Shown one piece after another: positions 17,696 through 25,488 of a stretch of DNA of 64,000 nucleotides. The DNA is from JAAZKI01 sp012799905. GTDB lineage: Bacteria; Verrucomicrobiota; Lentisphaeria; Oligosphaerales; Oligosphaeraceae. Within the stretch, counting starts at the first letter, position 1, and each line of letters opens with the position of its first letter. A model generated the notes under the pieces. That model had not been told where the DNA came from and searched no databases. It worked only from the letters and a program-made list of their open reading frames with translations. The stretch is from positions 248,001 to 312,000 of the forward strand of contig JBMNFR010000015.1 of assembly GCA_050949415.1 (NCBI GenBank), in the 5' to 3' direction. Made by a program: the position numbers and the translations under genes.

Positions 17696-18202
17696 TCAGG
17701 ATTTGATCAGGATGTCAAAAATTGGCAAGTTGATGCCGGCGCGGATGAGCAGCGTGATGATAGTCACCAAAACGGCTGCAATCACCACTCCAAGGGCGTT
17801 GGCGAGCATGAATTGACGCCGCCCCATGCCGAGCGCAAAGGCGCCTGCCGCCCCGGTGTAGGCGCCGGTCAATGGCAACGGAATGCCGATGAAAATCGCC
17901 AATCCAATGGTGCCATACTTGTCCACCTGCGGCTTCAGTTTGGCGCGCGCCCGCTCGATGTAACGCATGACCAAGCGTTCAAACCAGGGCATCAGGCGCA
18001 GGACTTCCAGAATCGGGTCCAGTAGCCAAAACACGCCCCATCCGAGCAGGATATTGGCCACTGTGCAGGTCACCACCACTGCGGGCCATGCCATCGGCTC
18101 TGCCAGCCATTTGCCCCCTAGGATGCCAAGGGGGATGGAGGCCCGCAGTTCCAAACCGGGAATCAGCGTCACCAAAAACAACACCGCTATCGACTTCAAC
18201 AT
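17696..18202 (-). CDS. COG2426-family small integral membrane protein (putative small multidrug export)
   Basis: 168 residues with about four hydrophobic segments. The pattern LVTLIPGLELRASIPLGI near the N-terminus and GIPLPLTGAYTGAAGAFALGM in the middle are characteristic of the COG2426/Sm_multidrug_ex family (distantly related to DedA). These are inner-membrane proteins of unproven transport function. The gene is convergent with the coiled-coil gene (20 bp apart). It follows the HAD gene in the same direction, with about 57 bp between them. Confidence 0.8.
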   Translation of the reverse strand: MLKSIAVLFLVTLIPGLELRASIPLGILGGKWLAEPMAWPAVVVTCTVANILLGWGVFWLLDPILEVLRLMPWFERLVMRYIERARAKLKPQVDKYGTIGLAIFIGIPLPLTGAYTGAAGAFALGMGRRQFMLANALGVVIAAVLVTIITLLIRAGINLPIFDILIKS

Positions 18203-18259
18203 CGAAGCCTATCCTTTCCGGATTGCCCAAAAATACGGCCGTGTTCGCGAACCCCGCAC

Positions 18260-18913
18260 TTACTCGGCCTCGGCAGCAGCCAGCAGCTGCGGCCAGGTCA
18301 TGGTCGGAATGCTCTCGGGAATGACATCCGGCAGCAAATTGCCCGGATTGACCATCAGCACGGCCGGGAAACCTCCCCGCATCGCCGCCTCCAGGCCCAG
18401 GCCGCTATCCTCAAAGACCAGACATTCCGAGGGCGGCACGCCTAATTCCGCACTCAAGGCCAGCAGCATCTCCGGATCAGGCTTGCGCTCCTTGACGTCC
18501 TCAACCGTCTTGACCTTGTCCATAAGGTCAAACAAATCAATCAGACGGAGAGCATAGTGCACAAAGTCGCGCGGAGAATTGCTCGCCACTGACAGCTTTA
18601 TCCGACCATGATGGCGGCGGACAAATTCGCAGGCGCCGGGGAAAGGCCGCGCCTCAAAAGACCGCATCACGCATTCGCCCTTGCGGCGAGAGACATCCTT
18701 TGGCGTGATATGCGTATAGCCCATCTTGCGGATGATTTTCTCGGCCAGCCAGCCGCTGGTGTTGCCGATATAGTCATGTCGGTCTTCCTCGGTCAGTTCA
18801 TATCCGGCCAATTCCCGGATGGCCTGGGCAAAGGCGGCCGTATGCTGGGTTTCCGAACTGACCAGGGTGTTGTCCAAATCAAAGATAAAAAGGCGATAAG
18901 ATTTCAGGTTCAT
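18260..18913 (-). CDS. HAD-superfamily phosphatase (beta-phosphoglucomutase/phosphoglycolate phosphatase-like)
   Basis: 217 residues from the ATG at 18913 (MNLKSYRLFIFDLDNT). Motif I is FDLDNT (D12, D14), motif II SVASNSP, motif III KERKPDPEM with Lys, and motif IV VFEDSGLGLEAA. A helical cap sits between motifs I and II, so this is a subfamily I enzyme. It should hydrolyse a small phosphorylated metabolite in the cytoplasm. An in-frame GTG 39 bp upstream would add MTARSSFSPLGHG, which is unlikely. It is divergent from the C10 peptidase gene. Confidence 0.88.
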   Translation of the reverse strand: MNLKSYRLFIFDLDNTLVSSETQHTAAFAQAIRELAGYELTEEDRHDYIGNTSGWLAEKIIRKMGYTHITPKDVSRRKGECVMRSFEARPFPGACEFVRRHHGRIKLSVASNSPRDFVHYALRLIDLFDLMDKVKTVEDVKERKPDPEMLLALSAELGVPPSECLVFEDSGLGLEAAMRGGFPAVLMVNPGNLLPDVIPESIPTMTWPQLLAAAEAE

Positions 18914-19079
18914 GCCATGTCCAAGGGGTGAAAAACTGCTTCTCGCTGTCACCGTACACTATCCACTGACCAATTCTGTGGCAGCCGGGAACGCATGCTT
19001 AATTTAATCCTCCAATCCATTTTGTCCCTCATCCGGCTTGCTTTTTCTCAGTAAGTCATCTAAAATTAAAGTAGGCTGT

Positions 19080-19107
19080 TTGCCTTTTCGTAGCTAGGCC
19101 ATAGAAT
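19080..19107 (+). promoter_or_regulatory. Candidate sigma-70-type promoter for the C10 peptidase gene
   Basis: TTGCCT (19080-19085) and TAGAAT (19102-19107) are separated by 16 bp. They lie 74 bp upstream of the peptidase start in the divergent intergenic region, which otherwise shows no repeat module. Confidence 0.4.
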
Positions 19108-19180
19108 AATGACGGTTTTCCTAGCTTGCCGCCCCGCTTGTTTTCCTCATCCTGTTAAACTTTGGACTGATTACGCCACC

Positions 19181-22048
19181 ATGAAGCATCTGTTTTCTAC
19201 TGTTCTCACCGTATTTCTCTGGTTCACAACCCTGGCCGCGGCTGCACCGCTCTCAAAACAAACCCTGCTCGAAGCAGCCTCGGCCTGGCTGAAACAAAAC
19301 GCCGTATTCCAGCAATCCGCGCCCGACGCTGCCGTGGCTGCTGTCACTGTCTTGGACAATGCTCAGGCCCAGGCGAAGCTGGCCATCGTCCACCTGCATC
19401 CACGCGGCTATATAGTTATGAGCATGGACGACGCGCTCCTCCCGATCGTCGCCTTCTCGGAAGTCGCCTCGCTGACGCACGGCCTTGCGCCAAGCTCGCC
19501 GCTAGCCGCCCTGCTCCAAGCCCAAAACCAGCGCTTTGCAGAAATCCTCACCCAGCCGCAAACCAGGAGCGAAACGGATTACTTCGCCCGGAACCGCAGC
19601 CAGTGGGAACGGCTCTGCGCGGCAGGGCAGACCCGCGCCGCGCCGCTGGAACCCGGCCCCGCCTCGACCATCATCCAGCCGCCCCTGCTCTCCACGTCCT
19701 GGGGGCAAAACGAGCCTTATGACCACTACCTGCCGACCAGCGACAAATCAATCTATGACCGCGCCGTAGCTGGCTGCGTCCCGGTCGCTATCGCGCAAAT
19801 CATAAAATTCCACCATTGGCCGCCGCGTGGACAAGGGACTAAAAGCTACATAGACGACGAAGGGGAAATCCGCGCCACCCTCGCCGCCAACCTGGCCCTG
19901 CCCTTTGCCTGGGACGTCATGCAGGACGCCTACGCTGGCGCAGGCGTCGACCCGACCGCGCCCGCCAACCTGGCTGTGGCCAGAACCTGCCTGGGCCTGG
20001 GCGTATTCTTCGAATCCGATTATGAAATCGACGGCACCGGGACCTTTTCCAATGACATCCCACAAGTGTTTGCCGACAATCTTTTTTTCCAGTCCGACGG
20101 CTTTAAGATGTCCAACATCGAACCCTATTACGGCAACTACATTTCCCGAGCCGCCCTCTACGCCAACATCCGGAGCGACATCCTAGCCGGACGGCCTGCA
20201 TACGTGGGCTTTGCAGACAAAGTCTTAGGCGGCCATAGTTTTGTCGCTGACGGACTCCTGACCGACTCCGGCACCGACTATTATCACTTCAACTATGGCT
20301 GGAGCGGCTACGACAATGGATGGTACCGGCTGACTGACGGCTATGAAGACACAGTCATCACCAACGGCATCAACAACATCCAACCGCAATTCATGCCGCA
20401 GTTTGACGAGATTGCCTACGAACAAAGCCCCAACTTCACCCTCAACTGGCAATTCCCCCAATACCACGCCGCTTCCGTGACCGCCTTCCGGCTGCAAGCG
20501 ACCAGAAACCGCCGAACTGAAACGCTCGCCAGCAATATCCCGCCTGACGCACGCTCATGGAACCTGGCCAACCAACCCGCCGGCGAGGTGACATACTCGC
20601 TCGCCGCCAAATGGGACGGCGGTGCCTGGCAACCGGCCGCTACGGTGACGGTCGCCGTCACCCCAACTCCGGCTGAACTGCAAATGGCCGTCCTTACGCC
20701 GCTCGTTACCGGCTTCAACACCGTCCCATTCACCGTTGACATCAATGTTTCCGACCGACCAGGCCTGACCCTGAGCGCCGCCACCAGTCGACCTGATATC
20801 TTCCCTGCCGCTAACCTCAAGTTCTCCGGCCAAGGCCCGAACCGGACTCTGACCCTGACTCCAGCGACAACCACCCGCGCCGGCAATGTCCTGGTCTGGA
20901 TCACCGCCAAAGTGGGAAAAGCGCAAATAACAGCGACTGCCGACCTAATCGTAAATTTCCAGGGAACGCCCCTGCCCGGCGCCGACGTCGCCGTCAACTG
21001 CCCCGGACAGGAATTCTTCACCGATGGCCATGCCCTCTGGCGCGTGCAGAACGAAACCGTCTTCTCACCGCCAACTGCACTCCAGGGCGGCGGATTAAGA
21101 TTAAACGATGAAGGCGAGCTGGTTCCGTATCTCTATGATAATGAATTCTCACGCCTCTGCACCTACGTCACCGGCCCCTGCGCCATAGCCTTCCAATGGA
21201 AAGTCTCTTCCCAACCGGAATCAGAGGAATATCCTGACGCCGACTACCTGATCTTTGCCATTGATGACATGGAAATCGACCGCATCGCCGGCAAACGCAA
21301 TTGGAAAGATTTTGCCATCGACATCCTTGAACCAGGGATGCACACCCTCTCATGGACCTACCTGAAGGGAGACGGCGAGTGGTTTATGAATGACGACAGC
21401 GGCTGGATTGACGACTTTTACTACGAGCCGCTCTATCAGGTCAATGTCACCGGGGGAAACGCTTCCAGTGAATATTACGAGCCGGCCGCCGCCATTTTCG
21501 CGGCTGCCGGAGACGTCGTGACGCTGACTGCCAAGGCTGGCAAACGCTTCCGGCGCTGGGAAACCGAACCGGATGGCATACTGGAAAACGCCGAGAACGC
21601 TGAAACGACCTTCATCATGCCAGAAGAGCCAGTTACCGCGACTGCAATCTTCGAAGCCGATGTTGAAATCACCCTCGCGCCTGGTTGGAATTTAATCGGG
21701 CTGCCAGTTACACTGGAGGCTGGTGACGCCCTCCCCCTGGAAGGTCTGCCAGCACACACCTGCCAACTCATCGACGGTAAGCAGCACTATGTCAAAGCAA
21801 CGACTTTCACCGGCGGCCAGGCGTACTGGCTCTTCCATGACGGTCTCAATGCCCTCTCCTTGAAGCTGACTGGCCAGTCAACCACAGCCGAACTGCCGAC
21901 GGAACCAGGCTGGCACCTGGTAGCGCCAACTGCCGCTACGACTATACCCGACCATGCGAGTGCCTGGAAATGGAACGGCAAGAGCTATGAAGCCGTTACC
22001 GGCGACATCACCCCGCCCGAAGCCTGCTGGCTGTACATCCACCCGTGA
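19181..22048 (+). CDS. Secreted C10-family (streptopain-like) cysteine peptidase with C-terminal accessory domains
   Basis: 955 residues from the ATG at 19181, which begins a clear signal peptide (MKHLFSTVLTVFLWFTTLAAAA); the longer frame upstream hides it. A propeptide (about 25-160) precedes the peptidase domain. The catalytic Cys199 is in AVAGCVPVAIAQI, and the His352 motif GGHSFVADG is followed by YYHFNYGWSG (Asn/Trp region), all typical of C10. The C-terminal half holds fibronectin-like strands, a jelly-roll-like segment, an InlB B-repeat-like stretch (AGKRFRRWETEPDG...EPVTATAIFEA) and a final APGWNLIGLP/PGWHLVAP domain. It is exported and is a plausible cargo of the type II system at 23712-33476. 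Confidence 0.88.
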   Translation: MKHLFSTVLTVFLWFTTLAAAAPLSKQTLLEAASAWLKQNAVFQQSAPDAAVAAVTVLDNAQAQAKLAIVHLHPRGYIVMSMDDALLPIVAFSEVASLTHGLAPSSPLAALLQAQNQRFAEILTQPQTRSETDYFARNRSQWERLCAAGQTRAAPLEPGPASTIIQPPLLSTSWGQNEPYDHYLPTSDKSIYDRAVAGCVPVAIAQIIKFHHWPPRGQGTKSYIDDEGEIRATLAANLALPFAWDVMQDAYAGAGVDPTAPANLAVARTCLGLGVFFESDYEIDGTGTFSNDIPQVFADNLFFQSDGFKMSNIEPYYGNYISRAALYANIRSDILAGRPAYVGFADKVLGGHSFVADGLLTDSGTDYYHFNYGWSGYDNGWYRLTDGYEDTVITNGINNIQPQFMPQFDEIAYEQSPNFTLNWQFPQYHAASVTAFRLQATRNRRTETLASNIPPDARSWNLANQPAGEVTYSLAAKWDGGAWQPAATVTVAVTPTPAELQMAVLTPLVTGFNTVPFTVDINVSDRPGLTLSAATSRPDIFPAANLKFSGQGPNRTLTLTPATTTRAGNVLVWITAKVGKAQITATADLIVNFQGTPLPGADVAVNCPGQEFFTDGHALWRVQNETVFSPPTALQGGGLRLNDEGELVPYLYDNEFSRLCTYVTGPCAIAFQWKVSSQPESEEYPDADYLIFAIDDMEIDRIAGKRNWKDFAIDILEPGMHTLSWTYLKGDGEWFMNDDSGWIDDFYYEPLYQVNVTGGNASSEYYEPAAAIFAAAGDVVTLTAKAGKRFRRWETEPDGILENAENAETTFIMPEEPVTATAIFEADVEITLAPGWNLIGLPVTLEAGDALPLEGLPAHTCQLIDGKQHYVKATTFTGGQAYWLFHDGLNALSLKLTGQSTTAELPTEPGWHLVAPTAATTIPDHASAWKWNGKSYEAVTGDITPPEACWLYIHP

Positions 22049-22113
22049 GGCGTCATTAAAAGCGCGAAAATTACGGCAAGCTACGGTCTCAGGAAAGGAG
22101 CGAGGGGCGAGTT

Positions 22114-22160
22114 CCGGCACTGAAGTGCCGGCACTGGACGGAAACACGTATATGGGTGCC
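22114..22160. repeat. Dispersed palindromic repeat (copy 2)
   Basis: CCGGCACT/AGTGCCGG arms (22114-22131), then GCACTGGACGGA and CACGTAT, match the copy at 5554-5600. It is preceded by GGTCTCAGGAAAGGAGCGAG. A reverse-orientation variant of that sequence occurs near 49195-49215. Confidence 0.7.
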
Positions 22161-22216
22161 CAGTAGGGGCACTACCGGACGCCTGACAAACACAATTTTG
22201 CCCATTACCAACAAAA

Positions 22217-22260
22217 AACGGCATGAATAGCCTGGGAAAACCCACGCCATTCATGCCGTT
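22217..22260 (-). terminator. Intrinsic terminator downstream of the isomerase gene
   Basis: A 12-bp stem (AACGGCATGAAT, 22217-22228, with ATTCATGCCGTT, 22249-22260) is followed on the minus strand by a run of T. It lies 84 bp past the stop of the leftward gene at 22344-23222. It may also stop read-through from the peptidase gene. Confidence 0.75.
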
Positions 22261-22343
22261 ACGATAAAAAACTCTACGCTCCCCCGGCCTTGCCACTGTT
22301 CACGCCCTGGCTGGTCGGGGAACGCATTTCGAGTCTTCTGCTT

Positions 22344-23222
22344 TTACTTCTGCTTCTTGCATTCCTCCACCAGCTTCATCAGGCGGCGGCCATATTCGAC
22401 GTAATTGTCAAACATCGCCTTGGGGTCAGCCTTGACTGAAGCATCGTGGAAAATGACCTGCATGTGCGGCTCGATGGAAATGCCGCCGTCATAGCCGCGG
22501 GCCAACAAGTCAGTCAGAATCCGGCGGACGTCGCCGTTGCCTTCGCCTGGCCAAGTGCAGACCAAATCCTTCTTGACCGGGTCAAAATGGCCGTCCTTGA
22601 TGTGGATATAGGCCACATGGTCGCGGACATTGCTGTAGAATTCCCAGCTTGACTGCTTCGGATACGGCTTTGGCTTGGAACGGTCGTCAGACCCAATCGG
22701 GTTGCCAGTGTCAAACACCAGCTTCAAGCCCGGGACATTTTCCAGCATTTTCAGAGTGTATGGCCACCCCATGCCGCCATAGTTCATGCAGTTCTCGTGA
22801 ACCGGCTGCATGCCTTGGTCAAGGAACATCTTGGTCAATTCACGCAAGCGGCGGAAACGCTCTTCTTCCATTTGATCATCGGGCTCGCGGTCTTCCAAGC
22901 GGGCAAAGCTCATCACCCGCACCAACTTAGTGCCCAGACGCTTCATCCGCGGAATAGCGCGGTTGATCTCCTCCAAGGACGAATCAAACGGCTCTGTGAT
23001 CTTCTTGCCCCAGTTCGCAATCGTCGAACCAAAGCAATTGACTTTGACCCCGGCTGCTTCCAATTCATCGACAACCTGCTCAAAACGCTCTTCCGGCAAA
23101 TTATGGATGTTCACGCCGTCAATCGCACGCGCCTCAATGTTCGTCCAGCCCAGAGTCTTTGTCGCCTTGATCTGATTGGTCAAATCTTTCGCGGCTTCAT
23201 CCGCAAATCCAGTAAAATACAT
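22344..23222 (-). CDS. Sugar phosphate isomerase/epimerase (TIM barrel)
   Basis: 292 residues from the ATG at 23222 (MYFTGFADEA). GAAGGAG lies 6-7 bp upstream; the longer frame has no such site. The xylose-isomerase-like barrel is visible with PVHENCMNYGG (Glu), KLVFDTGNPIG (Asp), YIHIKDGHFD (His, the DxH strand) and GGISIEPH (Glu). It differs from the isomerase at 15380-16258, so the two are not recent copies. It is probably cytoplasmic and acts on a sugar or inositol derivative. It is a single gene with its own terminator. Confidence 0.87.
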   Translation of the reverse strand: MYFTGFADEAAKDLTNQIKATKTLGWTNIEARAIDGVNIHNLPEERFEQVVDELEAAGVKVNCFGSTIANWGKKITEPFDSSLEEINRAIPRMKRLGTKLVRVMSFARLEDREPDDQMEEERFRRLRELTKMFLDQGMQPVHENCMNYGGMGWPYTLKMLENVPGLKLVFDTGNPIGSDDRSKPKPYPKQSSWEFYSNVRDHVAYIHIKDGHFDPVKKDLVCTWPGEGNGDVRRILTDLLARGYDGGISIEPHMQVIFHDASVKADPKAMFDNYVEYGRRLMKLVEECKKQK

Positions 23223-23360
23223 AATTTTCTCCTTCGCAAATGATGAGATGGCTCCCACTCATGGCGCAAGGCCACGTAAAAAGTCTAATGTAAACCGTCT
23301 TCACCGTTTAAGCAAGGGCAAAAACGCGATTCGCCGTCAACTCGCCTGAAAATGGTAATC

Positions 23361-23633
23361 GCTCAGTCTTCTGTAGCGCCTTTACAAGGCGCTCATTTTC
23401 GGGGTGCGCCTATCCCCAGGCTGAAGCCTGGGGTTAAGCATGGTTAAGCGCCTACGACGCATTTAGATGTGGACGGTGCAGACTTGGTGGACGGTGGCAG
23501 CCGCATCGTATGTATTTCAGCTTTAGCTTGCCGTAATTTTCGCGCTTTTAGCGTTTCTACGATTGCACAATATACTCAAAAATAATCTTGGCGTCCTTGG
23601 CGTCTTGGCGGTTAATCTTTAATCGACCCATTA
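23361..23633. repeat. Long dispersed intergenic repeat (copy A)
   Basis: About 270 bp matching 50863-51200 in the same orientation. Both begin GCTCAGTCTTCTGTAG, then carry a GCGCCTTTACAAGGCGC hairpin, an ATCCCCAGGCT...GGGGTTAAGC hairpin, a GTGGAC patch, TTTTAGCGTTTCT and a shared ATCTTGGCGTCCTTGGCGTC ending. They differ in the number of GTGGAC units. No gene lies in 23223-23711. Confidence 0.75.
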
Positions 23634-23711
23634 CGAAAATGACGCCAAGCCACCGAGCCACGCCGTCGTCCTGAGGTCGGGTCAGACGGCGCCGCAAGCA
23701 AGAGTCGGGAG

Positions 23712-25442
23712 TCATATATCGCCGACGTCAAGCATGCAGACCCGGGTGACTTCAGAAGCGGTCGTCAAGCCCTTGGCCACTTTCAAGTCGCCATCCTCCT
23801 TCAAGGTGCGCATACCGTGTTTGCGGGCAATCGCAGTCAACACCGTGCTGTCTTCACGCGCATTGACAGCCTGACGCAATTCGTCATTCATGGTCATCAA
23901 TTCAAAAATGGCAATCCGACCGCGATAGCCGCTGCCCAGGCAATTCCGACAGCGCCGGGACGCGTCTTCCGGCTGCTTGCCGCTGCCGCCGCAGACAGAG
24001 CAAAGTCGCCGCACCAGGCGTTGTGACGCCACTCCGAGCAGAGATGACGAAATCAAAAAGCTCTCTACGCCCATCTCCATCAGTCGGCTGAAAGCGCCGG
24101 CAGCGTCGTTCGTATGCAAAGTGCTCAGCACCAAGTGTCCGGTCAAGGCCGCGTGAATCGCGATTTCGGCTGTTTCCCGGTCGCGGATTTCGCCGACCAG
24201 GATCACATCCGGGTCTTGGCGGACAATGGCGCGCAGGCCATTAGCAAAGGTCAGCCCGATTTGAGCGCGCACATGAATCTGCGTCAAGCCCTCCAGCTGA
24301 TATTCCACCGGGTCTTCGATTGTGATGATCTTACGGAACTCTGCATTGAGAATGTTCATAATGCAGTACAAGGTCGTCGTCTTGCCGCTTCCAGTCGGGC
24401 CGACCACGAGGATCATCCCGTGCGGCAAGCTGAACAGCCGTTCCAGGTCAGCCCGGGTGTCCGGCAGCAGGCCGACTTTGTCCAAATCGAAAATCGCCGC
24501 ATCTTTTTGCAGCAGGCGCAGGACGATGCTCTCGCCGTGCATGCACGGCACTGTGCTGACACGCACGTCAATCGGGTTGAGTCCGGACGGCAGGTCAATG
24601 CGCCCGTCCTGAGGCAGCCGTCGCTCCGCGATGTTCATCCCGGCCAGCAGCTTAATCCGGGAGGCAATCGCCGCGTACTGATTCTTCGGCGGCCGCAGAA
24701 TCGTCTGCAACAGACCATCAATCCGGAAGCGGACGATGACGTCTGTCTCCGTCGGCTCGACATGGATGTCGCTGGCGCCCATTTCCTGCGCCCGGTTGAA
24801 GATGTCGTTAACCAGGCGAACAATCGGGGCTTCCCTGGCCAAATCACGCAGAGCCTGCTCGCTGTCGCCGTCTTGCAAAAGGCCTTCGCTTTCACGGCGT
24901 TGATTGTCGTACAGCGCCGTCAAAAAGCGCTCAATGAAAGGCCGTCGCGCCAGGATGAACAATGCTTCGGCCTCATAAATCGTTCGCCAGACATGCGCCA
25001 AATAGCCGGCCTGGTATGGTGAGCTGACTGCGATCAAGACTTTTTCGGCACTCCACGTCAACGGCAGGCAATTCATTGAGGTCAGGAAGTCATACGTCAC
25101 TTCCGGGTAATAGACGACGTCCCTGACTTCCTGCTCATCCAGCACCGGCAGTCCGGAGGCTTCGGCATAGACAGCCAGGAGCGTCTGTTCGTCCAGCTTG
25201 CCGGCAGCGACCAAATCCGAGTCAGCCTCGGCCGTGCCGCCTGCGCGCGGCTCGCCTTCAGCAAGATGCAGCCGTGCGGCCAGGAGTTTCTGGACGGCCT
25301 CGGCCACTTCCGGCTCCGGTCGCCAGGCAGGCTGTCCGTGATGACCGGCATCGGCCTCCGGCGCGGCGGCGTGGCCGCTAGTCACATCACTGGCCGGTGC
25401 GGCCGAACCGGCTTTATTGCTGTCTGCATCCATGGTAGTCAT
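23712..25442 (-). CDS. gspE: Type II secretion ATPase GspE
   Basis: 576 residues. A low-complexity start (1-40) and an N1E-like domain precede the PilB/GspE core. The core shows Walker A GPTGSGKTTT (about 350), the Asp box ITIEDPVEYQ, Walker B DPDVILVGEIRDRETAE, and the His box LVLSTLHTNDAAG. A tetracysteine zinc finger (CSVCGG...CRNCLG) is present near 500. GspE powers pseudopilus assembly at the cytoplasmic face of the inner membrane. It is the last gene of the leftward operon, 46 bp after gspD. The neighbouring T2SS genes favour GspE over PilB. Confidence 0.93.
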   Translation of the reverse strand: MTTMDADSNKAGSAAPASDVTSGHAAAPEADAGHHGQPAWRPEPEVAEAVQKLLAARLHLAEGEPRAGGTAEADSDLVAAGKLDEQTLLAVYAEASGLPVLDEQEVRDVVYYPEVTYDFLTSMNCLPLTWSAEKVLIAVSSPYQAGYLAHVWRTIYEAEALFILARRPFIERFLTALYDNQRRESEGLLQDGDSEQALRDLAREAPIVRLVNDIFNRAQEMGASDIHVEPTETDVIVRFRIDGLLQTILRPPKNQYAAIASRIKLLAGMNIAERRLPQDGRIDLPSGLNPIDVRVSTVPCMHGESIVLRLLQKDAAIFDLDKVGLLPDTRADLERLFSLPHGMILVVGPTGSGKTTTLYCIMNILNAEFRKIITIEDPVEYQLEGLTQIHVRAQIGLTFANGLRAIVRQDPDVILVGEIRDRETAEIAIHAALTGHLVLSTLHTNDAAGAFSRLMEMGVESFLISSSLLGVASQRLVRRLCSVCGGSGKQPEDASRRCRNCLGSGYRGRIAIFELMTMNDELRQAVNAREDSTVLTAIARKHGMRTLKEDGDLKVAKGLTTASEVTRVCMLDVGDI

Positions 25443-25488
25443 CGTTTCTTTACAAAGGCGGCCGGGTCGTGTTCTCGGCCGTTAGCTG

